NCBI GenBank assembly: GCA_013288145.1
Contig: JABDCJ010000023.1
Coordinates: 1 to 36,539, forward strand
Direction of reading: 5' to 3'
Source: Nitrososphaerota archaeon
GTDB lineage: Archaea; Thermoproteota; Nitrososphaeria; Nitrososphaerales; CADDZS01
Length of the DNA stretch: 36,539 bases
In this document: positions 23,908 to 33,136 of the stretch, in pieces
Position numbering within the stretch: the first letter of the stretch is position 1
How the letters are laid out: every line of letters begins with the position of its first letter
The notes under the pieces: generated by a model
Database searches by the model: none
What the model was told of the DNA's origin: nothing
What the model saw: only the letters and a program-made list of their open reading frames with translations
Translations under genes and position numbers: made by a program

Positions 23908-24852
23908 CTAGAAGATCGCTACTGGATTGACGAGCGACCCTGTGCCACCCTGAAGTCGAAGCGGCGAGGCTACAGTCATAAAGTCCCACCTTCCCTCGCG
24001 TTCGCACTCTTGAGAAACTTCTTCTAGTTGCAGGCTGTCCGCGCAAGCCAGTCCCATCGAAGTGATCTGTAGGGCGTGCACCGGAGCCGAAACGGATTCC
24101 ACGGGACTCGGCTTTACTTCTCCATCGCCGTCGGGGAAGAATGCCGCTATCTTCCTCTCATGCAGTAATTTCATAGCAGTGGGATGCAGTCCGGCTCTGC
24201 CCACGGTATCGAGGTCCCAGGGCCCCAGTTCCATCCGGCGTTTGTAGTGGCCCGTCCGGAAGACGAAGATATCTCCCTCGCCAAGCTTTACCCCCTCTAG
24301 TTTCTCTGCTGCTTCTAGATCTTCCGTGGTGACCATCTCGCCCGGTTCCAGCCATTTGACATGTCTTAGCCGAGGAATGTCGAGGAGAACTCCTCTGCCC
24401 ACGATCCCCTGGGCATACTGCGTAATGTCCATAGTCTTGGCACCCTCAGAAGTAACGAGGCTCATTGGTCGGTCGTTATACAACTTCCCTCTGTACGCGA
24501 TATGGCACAAGGCATCAAAGTGCGCATGGGCGCACCCGTGTACCGAGCTCCCCAAGTAGTCAGCCACATACTGAACGTAATTGGTGCTGTCCGTTATATC
24601 GTAACAACGCATCATGTGGTGGATTGCCTGGTTAGGATTATCAGCAGAGGCAACTGTATCTATCGGTCGCCCCATTGAGACCGACCTCCCAGCTCTGACC
24701 AGTTTAGCGGCATTGGCAACAATCGAAGGCGTGAGAAAGTTCAGAGTGCCCCTTTGATCGTCGGAGCCCCACCTACCCCAGTTAGATACCTCTTCAAATA
24801 GGCTGTCGAATTCTTCCAGTTTCATTTTCTTTGTATTCAAAGTTCTATACAC
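23908..24852 (-). CDS. Cyclase-family metal-dependent hydrolase (kynurenine formamidase-like fold)
   Basis: The 314-residue protein belongs to the cyclase/kynurenine formamidase family (PF04199 type). The metal-binding signature HxDxxxH appears as His111, Asp113 and His117 in HAHFDALCH, preceded by His105, and FVFRTGHYKR and HALQITSMGL fit the rest of the fold. Members hydrolyse amides or cyclic compounds such as N-formylkynurenine, isatin or hydantoin-like molecules; length and the NWGRWGSDDQRGTLN opening match the larger bacterial type. The substrate is not predictable. GTG at 24852 is the longest start, but ATG at 24825 (residue 10) is better placed relative to a CATAAAAC element upstream. 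It is the first minus-strand gene of the accessory catabolic set. Confidence 0.88.
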   Translation of the reverse strand: MYRTLNTKKMKLEEFDSLFEEVSNWGRWGSDDQRGTLNFLTPSIVANAAKLVRAGRSVSMGRPIDTVASADNPNQAIHHMMRCYDITDSTNYVQYVADYLGSSVHGCAHAHFDALCHIAYRGKLYNDRPMSLVTSEGAKTMDITQYAQGIVGRGVLLDIPRLRHVKWLEPGEMVTTEDLEAAEKLEGVKLGEGDIFVFRTGHYKRRMELGPWDLDTVGRAGLHPTAMKLLHERKIAAFFPDGDGEVKPSPVESVSAPVHALQITSMGLACADSLQLEEVSQECEREGRWDFMTVASPLRLQGGTGSLVNPVAIF

Positions 24853-25371
24853 TTTCCAGTTTTATGACATCGAATTTCTAAAGAGGGTTCCTAAAGTCGA
24901 CAAAAGCGCGTGTTTCTGGCGCATCTGAGTTGTTTTAAGTCTTCTTTTAGAATTCAAAGAAAACTCTGTCCTTGGGAAATTCTCTTCGGAAAATTCGGAA
25001 TCAATTGGGTTACGAGTATGTAAGGCACTATTGACAATGTCGATCCGAGTGGTTCCCTTGATATCAACTAATGGAACAGTTAATCATCTACCGAGGATGA
25101 CGTCAAGATGGTTGAACCGGGATCTCCAAAGTTTGTCAGATTCCCAGATACCTAGCTTCCATTGTAATAATTTGAACTTGAATAAGAGTAATCGCAGTTC
25201 GAGAAAAAGGTTCAACGATTTTAGGGCGGTCCCTCTTGATTAAAACGGCGACCAGGCCAAAGATTCTGGAGGGACTTTTTCATCCTACTCCATTGGTTAC
25301 TTTCAATTGCACGAAATCCCAGTTAGTTTCTGTTAGTTGAGGAGTCTTTCTCCCTTGAGAATCCTTAAATT
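24853..25371. other. Divergent intergenic region
   Basis: These 519 bases separate the divergent cyclase-family and DUF4038 genes. On the minus strand CATAAAAC near 24864-24871 may be the TATA box of the cyclase gene. On the plus strand CTTAAATTA at 25362-25370 may serve the DUF4038 gene. A 70-codon frame at 25031-25243 has no recognisable features, and I do not accept it as a gene. Confidence 0.45.
25362..25370 (+). promoter_or_regulatory. Possible TATA box of the DUF4038 gene
   Basis: CTTAAATTA directly precedes the ATG at 25372. If used as a TATA box it would place transcription start inside the annotated frame and make ATG 25402 (residue 11) the real start. Confidence 0.35.
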
Positions 25372-26745
25372 ATGAACTCGAAGGCGAGAGGGATTATCCT
25401 AATGGAAGAAAAACAACAAGAAACGGTAGATTCGTTCAAACCAAAATATCCTTTGAAAGTAAGTTCAAATCGAAGATTTCTGGTTGATCAGAATAATCAT
25501 CCCTTTCTTCTTCAGGGGGATGCTGCCTGGTCTCTTATTGCCGGAATATCTCGAGAAGATGTCGTAACGTACCTATCTAACAGAAGCCAGAAGCGCTTCA
25601 ATACTCTTCTCGTAAATCTGATTGAGCACAGGTTTTCCCCGAATGCTCCTAGAAATTTTTACGGCGAAGCCCCTTTCACAACACCAGGTGACTTCACGAC
25701 TCCCAATGAGAAATACTTTGAGCACGCTGACTGGGTAATCAGAAAGGTTTCAGAATTTGACATCCAGATTTTGTTATGCCCTGACTTTCTTGGAGTTCCT
25801 ATAACTTACCACGGTTGGTACGACGAACTAGAGGCTCAAAGTTTGGGCAATTGTCTAGCTTACGGGCAGTTTCTTGGAAAGAGATATCGTGATTATGATA
25901 ACATCCTATGGTCGATGGGTTGTGATCGAAACCCCGGCCCAGATGTATTGCAACGAATGGACATGATCTCTTTGGGCATCAAAGAGCACGACAGTCGCCA
26001 TCTAATGACGGCCCAGACCTTTCCTGAATATTCTTCTAGAAATATTTTTTCAGGCGGTGGTTGGCTGGATGTCAATGCGACCTACTCCTATGGCATAGTG
26101 CATGGCAGGCTTACTTCAGACTATAATCTAGAACCCAGAATGCCGGTCTTCTTAATCGAATCCACCTATGAAGGTGAGCACAATTCCACTCCAGCTCAAA
26201 TCCATCGACAGGCATATTGGTCAGTTCTATGCGGCGGCTTTGGGCATGTCTTTGGAAATTTTGCTATCTGGCCATTTGGAATCGAATATGGATATGTCGT
26301 GTGGCCCAGATCTACAGAGAAGTGGCAGGTAGAGATGGACAAGCCCGGTTCAATTAGCATGAAACACTTTGGAGATTTCTTTCGATCACTACCTTGGTAT
26401 GAATTAATCCCTGACCAGAAACATCGGGTGGTTACCAATGGATTAGGAGAATTTCGAGGATTAGACTACCTCGCAGCAGCTGTTTCTGAGGATGGGCACA
26501 CTCTCGTTGCGTACATGCCCACACCTAGGATGATTACGATCGACCTATCCAAGCTGCAAGGATCTTTAGTACGAGCGTGGTGGTTTGATCCGCAAAGTGG
26601 CAAGTCAGTCACCATTGGCGAGTACCCTGCAAGTGGAACGAAAGATTTCACACCTCCTGGACCGGGCGACTGGGCAATTGTCGTCGAGGACACGTCTGGC
26701 AAAAGACTGTCTCCTGGTTATCATCCTGAAGTTAGCAACTTGTAA
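25372..26745 (+). CDS. DUF4038 (apiosidase-like) glycoside hydrolase family protein
   Basis: The 457-residue protein matches the DUF4038 TIM-barrel glycosidase family. The opening SSNRRFLVDQNNHPFLLQGD then AAWSL is typical, followed by GFxxLLVN-like, YGQFLGKRYRDYDNILWSMG, ending the barrel with MPVFLIESTYEGEHNSTP. A small beta-sandwich domain with AYMPTPRMITIDLSKLQG and ARAWWFDPQSG-like residues covers about 370-455. Family members include apiosidases and other plant-polysaccharide glycosidases. No signal peptide is present, so it would act on imported oligosaccharide. ATG 25372 and ATG 25402 are both possible starts. The substrate is unknown. Confidence 0.85.
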   Translation: MNSKARGIILMEEKQQETVDSFKPKYPLKVSSNRRFLVDQNNHPFLLQGDAAWSLIAGISREDVVTYLSNRSQKRFNTLLVNLIEHRFSPNAPRNFYGEAPFTTPGDFTTPNEKYFEHADWVIRKVSEFDIQILLCPDFLGVPITYHGWYDELEAQSLGNCLAYGQFLGKRYRDYDNILWSMGCDRNPGPDVLQRMDMISLGIKEHDSRHLMTAQTFPEYSSRNIFSGGGWLDVNATYSYGIVHGRLTSDYNLEPRMPVFLIESTYEGEHNSTPAQIHRQAYWSVLCGGFGHVFGNFAIWPFGIEYGYVVWPRSTEKWQVEMDKPGSISMKHFGDFFRSLPWYELIPDQKHRVVTNGLGEFRGLDYLAAAVSEDGHTLVAYMPTPRMITIDLSKLQGSLVRAWWFDPQSGKSVTIGEYPASGTKDFTPPGPGDWAIVVEDTSGKRLSPGYHPEVSNL

Positions 26746-27170
26746 AGGGCCCCCGGCTAAGTCGGCTCTGATCAATAAGCGATTCGAACAGAAGAGGAGC
26801 CTCGATCTCGAAAGAGATCCTGCTTTATGGTTGGCAGCAGTATGATTTCGCGCGTCGAAAGCTCAGAGTGTAACGGAAATAGTTAGGCGGAATTTACATT
26901 GCATTAGGCGATCAGAACTGGGATAGGATTCCCACTAGCTTTTCTGATTGGAATTACGGAAAAGATTCTTTCAGAATTTCCTTCAACGCAAATAATCGCA
27001 GAGGGCAAATTTTCCTGGAAGGGCAGGCTCACGGGCGATTATTCTATGAAGGTGCTTAACAATTTAGAATGCTTGATTGAAAGAAATCTATTGGCCAAGA
27101 ATTTTTGAAACCTTATGAAGAAAAGTGGCGCAAATATTTATAATATCACAATATTTCACCGAGCCTCGCA
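26746..27170. other. Intergenic region with start-less open frames
   Basis: The stretch holds two overlapping protein-like open frames on the plus strand, 26908-27108 (66 codons) and 26883-27052, neither with ATG, GTG or TTG near its beginning. They could be remains of a decayed gene, but as two frames look equally good I cannot support either. The end of the region carries the promoter of the substrate-binding protein. Confidence 0.35.
27134..27145 (+). promoter_or_regulatory. Strong TATA box of the substrate-binding protein gene
   Basis: ATATTTATAATA lies 26 bases before the TTG start at 27171. This distance suits an almost leaderless archaeal transcript. Confidence 0.6.
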
Positions 27171-29252
27171 TTGGAAATTCACAAAAGTCCCGTTATGTCT
27201 GGGATTAGCAGGACCATTGCTGTGGTCATTGTCGTAGTAGTTATCATAGTTGCCGCGGTTGCTGGGACTTATGCCCTTTCATCAAAGGGGACAACAACTA
27301 CAAGCAGCTCTTCCTCTCAAACTTCGTCATCATCTTCAAGTTTGAGCTCTTCTATTTCCCAATCATCCTCTTCGCCATCGTCGTCTTCGTCCTCTTCTAG
27401 TTCCTCTAGCTCATCTTCCGTCTCTACGTCCAGTTCCACATCTTCTTCGTCGTCGTCTACATCTTCCGTCTCTTCGTCGACAACCAGTAACCCCTACCCA
27501 ACCTACAACAATACGCTGACGATCGATCTCGAGCAATGGCCACTGGGAAGTATGAATCAGTTGTATGCCTACAGCGGTAGCATATGGCCTAATGTTGCAG
27601 CTAATGCTATGTACCAACCTCTGGTTGATGTCAATGTAGCCCAGGAGTATGGCCCCGGGGGAGGAATCCAATTCCTTCCTGATCTTGCAACCAATTGGAC
27701 CGTTTCTTCCGATGGTAGCGTTTACACCTTCAATCTAAGGCAGGGGGTCAACTTTTCGAACGGAGATCCGTTCAACGCATATCAAGTTTGGACGGTTTTC
27801 TACAGTGCGTACTATCTTTCAGGAAACTCATCAGGATGGTACAACGGATACTTGTTGTTCAACATGAAGCCCGTGGAATTTGGTCCGGCCACTTTATCGC
27901 TCCTCAATCAAAGTGGACTCATCAATCCTTCTCAACAGATGCTGGCCATAATGTCAAACAGCTCTTGGCCAATATATGTGGTGAATCAGAACACCATAGC
28001 TTTTCACACGATTAAACCATTTCAATGGCTGCTCGGGACGCTAGTTGGTTGCTTAGGGCAGTTGTATGATGCACAATTCATGCTTGAACATGGAGGTTTG
28101 GGTACCCCGACCACAATAAACAGCTATTTCAATCTCAACCCAATGCCAGGAACAGGGCCTTACATGCTCAGCAAGATATCGAATCAAGGATACATCGGAT
28201 TCACGCAGAACCCGACGTACTGGGGACGGAATCTTACTGCTTCTGAAATTGCAGCAAATGCGTTCTTAGATCCTGGTCAGGTGAAAAATGTGCTAATTCA
28301 AATTAAAACTGATACTACGTCTAGATATCTGGATTTAGCGGACGGGGCTGCTCAGATAGCAAACATCGGTCCTCAGAGTTGGAATCTTATTCTTGCGAGT
28401 CAAGACAAATACAGCTATGTCACTTTGCCACCTACTGCTGGCCTTATTGCTGGGGAAACTTTGAACGTCCGGCTGTATCCGACTAACATTACTGATGTTC
28501 GGCTCGCGATAGTTCACGCGATAAACATGACAGACTTGATTTCAAAGATATATGGACGCGCGGCGCAATTTGTAGGTCCTGAATATCCTGCCTGGTCGCA
28601 ATTTTACGATCTTGGTAACTACACGCCGTATTCGTACAACTTGACGTTGGCCGCGCAGTATTTGACACAGGCAGGATTCCCAAATGGAAAGGGCTTGCCT
28701 CCAATTAGTTACATTGTGGCTGCCTGCACGTCTTTAGATTGCGCCGGACGGGCCGAAATTATCCAGACAGACCTTGCCCAGATTGGCGTTACCGTGAATA
28801 TCAATGTACTTAGTGGACAAAACTGGTGTACGCAAGCTGGCTGCGAACCCTATAGTTATAATATCAACAATACTGCGAGTCTGGGCAATATTGAAGATGT
28901 AGGAGGAAACACAAATTCACCCACTTTCCTATCTCCAGCGGACTATTGGACCGAATTTGTGAGCAATAATTCGGCATTCGGAAATACTGCGGTGTATGCG
29001 ACGGCCGCTAGCAACGGGTGTGACGCATCTTTCTTCAATGGCTCAAGCGTTGCTACCGTTAAATCAATCTGCGGTCAAGCACAGGCGGAGATCTACGCAC
29101 AAGCTCCTTTATTCGGTTGGGTCATACCAACATATAACCTAGGTGCTAGTGCTGTTACCTGGGACAAGAGTGTTGTAAGCTCGGCTTACTACGATTCGAA
29201 TTTCGGAGGAACGGGTGACATGGTAGTCATCAACACGGTCGTCTTCAGCTAG
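27171..29252 (+). CDS. ABC transporter substrate-binding protein, family 5 (peptide/nickel type), with Ser/Thr stalk
   Basis: The 693-residue cell-surface protein has a hydrophobic anchor at about residues 15-35 and then a Ser/Thr-dominated spacer at about 37-107. The solute-binding domain covers about 110-690. Blocks such as LATNWTVSSDGSVYTFNLRQ, FSNGDPFNAYQVWTVF and GTGPYMLSKI are typical of the SBP_bac_5 family, which binds peptides, oligosaccharides or nickel. There is no lipobox Cys, so it is probably held by its N-terminal helix, a usual archaeal arrangement, and the stalk may be O-glycosylated. No permease or ATPase genes are nearby, so it is an orphan here. TTG 27171 or ATG 27195 may be the start. 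Confidence 0.92.
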   Translation: MEIHKSPVMSGISRTIAVVIVVVVIIVAAVAGTYALSSKGTTTTSSSSSQTSSSSSSLSSSISQSSSSPSSSSSSSSSSSSSSVSTSSSTSSSSSSTSSVSSSTTSNPYPTYNNTLTIDLEQWPLGSMNQLYAYSGSIWPNVAANAMYQPLVDVNVAQEYGPGGGIQFLPDLATNWTVSSDGSVYTFNLRQGVNFSNGDPFNAYQVWTVFYSAYYLSGNSSGWYNGYLLFNMKPVEFGPATLSLLNQSGLINPSQQMLAIMSNSSWPIYVVNQNTIAFHTIKPFQWLLGTLVGCLGQLYDAQFMLEHGGLGTPTTINSYFNLNPMPGTGPYMLSKISNQGYIGFTQNPTYWGRNLTASEIAANAFLDPGQVKNVLIQIKTDTTSRYLDLADGAAQIANIGPQSWNLILASQDKYSYVTLPPTAGLIAGETLNVRLYPTNITDVRLAIVHAINMTDLISKIYGRAAQFVGPEYPAWSQFYDLGNYTPYSYNLTLAAQYLTQAGFPNGKGLPPISYIVAACTSLDCAGRAEIIQTDLAQIGVTVNINVLSGQNWCTQAGCEPYSYNINNTASLGNIEDVGGNTNSPTFLSPADYWTEFVSNNSAFGNTAVYATAASNGCDASFFNGSSVATVKSICGQAQAEIYAQAPLFGWVIPTYNLGASAVTWDKSVVSSAYYDSNFGGTGDMVVINTVVFS
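27294..27490 (+). repeat. Low-complexity Ser/Thr codon tract (surface stalk)
   Basis: About 65 codons are nearly all Ser or Thr, using several serine codons (TCT, TCC, TCA, TCG, AGC, AGT). The mixture of codons suggests selection on the protein stalk rather than simple expansion of one DNA repeat unit. Confidence 0.85.
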
Positions 29253-29521
29253 GCGACCGTTCGAATCCCCTGTCCGGCTGAACAGTCAAGTATTGTCCTA
29301 TAACTAATATCCCAAAGAGTAAGGATTCTACATGCCGGAGGACCGATATGCTCTAACTCTAATTCGAGATGGGACCACGGCTGTGAAGGCTGGCTTCGCA
29401 GTGCTGTGTAATTTATTTTACAAGAAGACAAAATACTGCATTGAAGCTGCGTATCCTCTACGTGATAAGTGCCCTTCCAATTTATCTTAAAACGATGTTT
29501 TTCCATTAAGTTAGATCTCTG

Positions 29522-31513
29522 ATGTTCGACAGACTATTTGCTCCACTTGAGATCGGTCCAGTAACGATAAAGAACCGCATACAGAGCACCCCTCACGAAC
29601 AGCAGTATCTGGAGGACGGTCTCCCGAGCGAGACCATGATCCAGTACTACATCGAGCGGGCGAAGGGCGGTACCGGCCTCCTAGAAGTTTCTCAGCTTTT
29701 CATAAAGGCGCCCGACGGCTGGGAAACAGACTCTGCCCGGAGGTTCCCGCTGGTCCCCAATCCCGCTATCGTCCCGGGGCTTTCCAATCTTGCTGACGGA
29801 ATCCACGAGTATGGGGCCAAGATCTTCATGGAACTATCCTCGTGGACTCATCTTTACGGGCCTGTTTCAGCAATCCCATCCGAATCCGGGCTGATGCTCA
29901 ATGAATTGTCCGCTGCAACCATTTCACAGATCCAAGAAGATTTCGCGAAAGGGGCCGCCCTGGTAAAGCAAAGCGGTTTCGATGGCATCGACCTCCACGG
30001 AACCCATGGCGCCATGATCGAACATTTTTACTCTCCGGTGGTAAACAGGCGCGCCGACAAGTACGGAGGCTCGCTGGAAAACAGAGTGCGCTTCCTCATG
30101 GAACTAATCGAGATACTCAGAGGCTCATTGGACGACTCTATGGCATTGGGATTGAGACTCTGTGCCGACGAAAAGATCGAAGGGGGAGTCACTCCCGAGT
30201 ACGCCGCAGAGATGGCAAAGTTGCTCGATGGCAAGCTGGACTTCATCAACGTGGACCAGGGTGCGGCGTCCCCGTTCGAAGCGATGAATCAACTCGCGTT
30301 GCAAACTGAGCCTCTCTACGTGGAAACCGGATATGGCACCTACATGTCGGCGCCGATCAAAAAGGCGGTATCAAAAACGAAAATCGGCATAGTGGGCAGG
30401 ATCACGGATCCCCTGCTCGCAGATTCCATCTTAGAAAAAAGTGAAGCGGACTACGTGGGAATGACCCGCGCCCTAATCGCCGACCCGCACCTCCCGAACA
30501 AGGCGAGGGAAGGGCGAGTGGAGGACATTCGGCCGTGCATTGGTACCCTGCAGGACTGTTGGGGAAGATCTGTCTCCCGCGAGTGGCCAATGCACTGCAC
30601 TGTGAACCCAGAAGTGGGAAGGGAGAAGACCAGAGGAATTTCTACGATTAGAAAAACCTCGAAACCCAAGAAAGTGCTCATAGTAGGAGCGGGGCCGGCC
30701 GGTCTAGAAGCTGCGAGACTCGCTTCCGAGCGGGGGCATTCCGTTGTGATCTATGAGAAGACCGGTGAAATCGGCGGCCAGACAAACTGGGCAAAACTAC
30801 TTCCAGGTAGAGCAGACATTGGTTCTATCGTCACCTGGTATGCTCAGCAGCTGAAAAAGAATGGCGTTAGGATCGAACTCCACAGGGAAATCCCTGTCGA
30901 TCCCGGTGTTGTGTCGTTCGTCATGGACGAAGAACACCCGGACGTGGTGATCGTCGCGACCGGCTCCAGCCCGATCGAAAACGGCATCCAGATGATTACA
31001 TTTTCCCCGGTTCCAGGCTGGGATCTGCCTCACGTTAGGACGATCGACGAGCTGTTCAAGGCTAACCCGAATTTACGGGGACAGGTCGTGGTTGCGGACA
31101 GCACCACCTACATCGAGGGCCCCGGGGTCTCTGAGTATCTGATGAGAAAGGGGGCGCAGAAAGTTACCTTGGTAACACCACACCCGCACGTCTCGCCTGA
31201 GCTCTCGCATTACAACCAGCTGGTGCACGTGGTTCGCAGGCTTGCTTCTTCGGGAGTGGTGGTAGAACCTTTCAGCTGGCTCAAGAGGATCCGGGAAAAT
31301 TCCGTGGTTGTGTACAACATTGCAACAGGGCAGGAGCACGAGCTCCCTTCAGACTATGTGGTGCTCAATACTGGGAGAAGTCAGGTAAACGATCTCAGCG
31401 AGCTATTCAGAAAATCCAGCGCAGAGGTCTTCATAATCGGAGACTCCAGTGTTGCCGGTGGAAGGATCGGCGGTGCAATTGAATCAGGCTTTGTGGTAGC
31501 AAATTCCCTCTGA
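29522..31513 (+). CDS. Old-yellow-enzyme / 2,4-dienoyl-CoA reductase-like flavoprotein
   Basis: The 663 residues match the FadH/trimethylamine-dehydrogenase layout. A FMN TIM barrel covers about 1-335 (LFAPLEIGPVTIKNRI; NRRADKYGGSLENRVRF), an iron-sulfur linker about 339-363, and a FAD/NAD(P)-binding domain follows from about 382 (VLIVGAGPAGLEAARL). The [4Fe-4S] motif, usually C-x2-C-x3-C-x11-13-C, shows Cys339, Thr342, Cys346 and Cys359, so the second Cys is missing. The position usually occupied by a proton-donating Tyr (HGxHGYL) is Ala (HGTHGAM). A changed reaction, for example demethylation or amine oxidation rather than enoyl reduction, is possible. It starts at ATG. Composition is more GC-rich than the flanking genes. 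Substrate is unknown. Confidence 0.9.
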   Translation: MFDRLFAPLEIGPVTIKNRIQSTPHEQQYLEDGLPSETMIQYYIERAKGGTGLLEVSQLFIKAPDGWETDSARRFPLVPNPAIVPGLSNLADGIHEYGAKIFMELSSWTHLYGPVSAIPSESGLMLNELSAATISQIQEDFAKGAALVKQSGFDGIDLHGTHGAMIEHFYSPVVNRRADKYGGSLENRVRFLMELIEILRGSLDDSMALGLRLCADEKIEGGVTPEYAAEMAKLLDGKLDFINVDQGAASPFEAMNQLALQTEPLYVETGYGTYMSAPIKKAVSKTKIGIVGRITDPLLADSILEKSEADYVGMTRALIADPHLPNKAREGRVEDIRPCIGTLQDCWGRSVSREWPMHCTVNPEVGREKTRGISTIRKTSKPKKVLIVGAGPAGLEAARLASERGHSVVIYEKTGEIGGQTNWAKLLPGRADIGSIVTWYAQQLKKNGVRIELHREIPVDPGVVSFVMDEEHPDVVIVATGSSPIENGIQMITFSPVPGWDLPHVRTIDELFKANPNLRGQVVVADSTTYIEGPGVSEYLMRKGAQKVTLVTPHPHVSPELSHYNQLVHVVRRLASSGVVVEPFSWLKRIRENSVVVYNIATGQEHELPSDYVVLNTGRSQVNDLSELFRKSSAEVFIIGDSSVAGGRIGGAIESGFVVANSL

Positions 31514-31922
31514 GAGCTTCCTGAAATCTACGTTGAACACATTTCTCTGGCGGTCAGCCACTTTTCCAGATCCCTCATTTGGACAGGGCTGCGACTCCCT
31601 TTGCAGCCATCTTGCGGAGAAATCACCTGGATGGATCTCCTGAGCTCACCCAATTTCTAATTTCAACCCGAGAGTAGTTGATCAAATGTCACTAGTCGTC
31701 AAGCCGTTCAGCAGAGATTTCGAGGTGCCGTCCGAATTATCCCTCGCTAAGTCGGAAAAGTCATGATACGAAGGAGACACTTTCGCGACAGGCTGTATTG
31801 AAAGATCAGAATAATCCTTAACAGATTGCAGTTCAGAAAGTAATTGAAGAAGAAACGTTCTCAATTAGAGAATTTACTATTCAAATTTTGATCCCCGCGT
31901 AATGTAGGGCGTACAGACTACA
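31514..31922. other. Intergenic region
   Basis: These 409 bases lie between the flavoprotein and the PQ-loop-like gene, both on the plus strand. I see no gene, repeat or RNA; the 60-codon minus-strand frame at 31682-31864 has no features supporting it. Confidence 0.45.
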
Positions 31923-32528
31923 TTGAGTATTCTTGATTATCGCCTAATTCTAGGTGGGTTAGCTGCAATCATAGGAGTAATAGGCTTCCTTCCGTACTTT
32001 AGGAATCTATTTGCAGGGAAGACAAAGCCGCATACGTTTTCATGGTTAATCTGGGGCATCCTAAGCGCGATAACCTTTGCAGCCCAGATTGCTAGCGGCG
32101 CAGGCCCCGGGGCATGGATAATCGGAGTTGCTGCAATTCTAAGCCTGGCAGTTTTTGTCATAGCCATATTCAAAGGAGAGAAGGAGATAACAAAGCTAGA
32201 TAAAATAAGCCTGGCTTCTGCCGCGCTCGGCATAGCGCTCTGGATCGTAACTACAAACCCATTATGGAGCGTTGTTATCGTTACAATAGTGGATGCGGTC
32301 GGCTATGTACCAACTTTCAGAAAGACGTACAAACAGCCATACGGAGAGACCCTCACCTTGTATTTCTTGAGTACGGTTTCATTTGTAATCTCTCTGTTTG
32401 CTCTGGAAGTGGTTGACCTAACTACTGCGCTGTATCCAACATCACTGATAGCAACTAACATAATATTCATTTCAATGGTACTTATGAGAAGGAGGAGGAA
32501 CGTTATGTCCAGTATATCGTATCGGTAA
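31923..32528 (+). CDS. Six-helix PQ-loop/SWEET-like membrane protein
   Basis: The 201-residue protein has about six or seven membrane segments in two similar halves. Each half has a proline-centred loop: GFLPYFRNLFAGKTKPHTFS near residue 20 and GYVPTFRKTYKQPYGETLTL near residue 125. Proline followed by an aromatic or small residue, then a basic loop and a hydrophobic helix, resembles the PQ-loop/SemiSWEET superfamily of small-solute carriers, in which two three-helix bundles form one transporter. The family call is tentative, since the classic Pro-Gln pair is not present. Start is TTG at 31923. No partner gene is adjacent. Confidence 0.68.
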   Translation: MSILDYRLILGGLAAIIGVIGFLPYFRNLFAGKTKPHTFSWLIWGILSAITFAAQIASGAGPGAWIIGVAAILSLAVFVIAIFKGEKEITKLDKISLASAALGIALWIVTTNPLWSVVIVTIVDAVGYVPTFRKTYKQPYGETLTLYFLSTVSFVISLFALEVVDLTTALYPTSLIATNIIFISMVLMRRRRNVMSSISYR

Positions 32529-32703
32529 AAATTTGGAGCTGTGAGTAAATTGAACGGCAACAGGAAGAAAAATGGTAATCGTTCGCGTCGGTTGAAGAGT
32601 GGCATTCGTGGTCAGACCCGACGCTGACTTGACAGTGGCTGAAGAAGGTTAGCTAAAATAGCACATCGACCACATCATCTAACAATTTCAAGAAGGGGAT
32701 CGC

Positions 32704-32910
32704 TTGGCAAAATCGAAAAAGGTAGACGCGGCGGTGGAATCTGATAACTCGGAGAATCCTACCCCCGAGGAGGAAAACAGGAATGTCAAGAATCCCAATT
32801 TGGAAGCTCCAGACGAAGAGCTTCTGCGTGAAGAGGAGATAGAGAAGAGGTCAAGGGCACGATCGCGAGGCTCGAGCAGAAAATCAAAAGGATTGACAAA
32901 AAAAATCTAA
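32704..32910 (+). CDS. Small, highly charged hypothetical protein (68 aa)
   Basis: The protein is almost entirely Lys, Arg, Glu, Asp, Ser and Asn, with an acidic centre and a basic tail (RSRARSRGSSRKSKGLTKK). It is predicted to be disordered and might bind nucleic acid. It starts at TTG with AAGGGGAT about 4 bases upstream, which supports translation. I recognise no family, and as a low-complexity short frame it remains moderately uncertain. Confidence 0.5.
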   Translation: MAKSKKVDAAVESDNSENPTPEEENRNVKNPNLEAPDEELLREEEIEKRSRARSRGSSRKSKGLTKKI

Positions 32911-33136
32911 ACAATTAATTTTCTTTTCAGAAATTTTTTCCCTCAGTAGTAAACGCCATATCAAACGTTGATTTGCAAACTGATTTATGAAACTAGAGAG
33001 AGATTTTCCTCGAGCTACGACACGCTTGTAGCGAAAACATAGTGGAACCCGCGGGACGTCGAGATTATCCAAGCGCGCGCGGGACTACTATCAGCTCTTG
33101 CGCTGCAGGATTTGAAAAGAACTGATATAACGCTCA

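Noticed and set aside
25031..25243. 70-codon plus-strand open frame
   Set aside because: No recognisable domain; Ser/Asn-rich composition and position in a divergent promoter region argue against a gene.
26883..27108. Two protein-like open frames in the gap before the substrate-binding protein
   Set aside because: Neither has a usable start codon near its beginning, and two frames look equally good, so coding potential cannot be decided.
27294..27490. CRISPR or simple tandem repeat
   Set aside because: The periodicity comes from serine codons with varied synonyms inside a clear coding frame, not from a repeated DNA unit.
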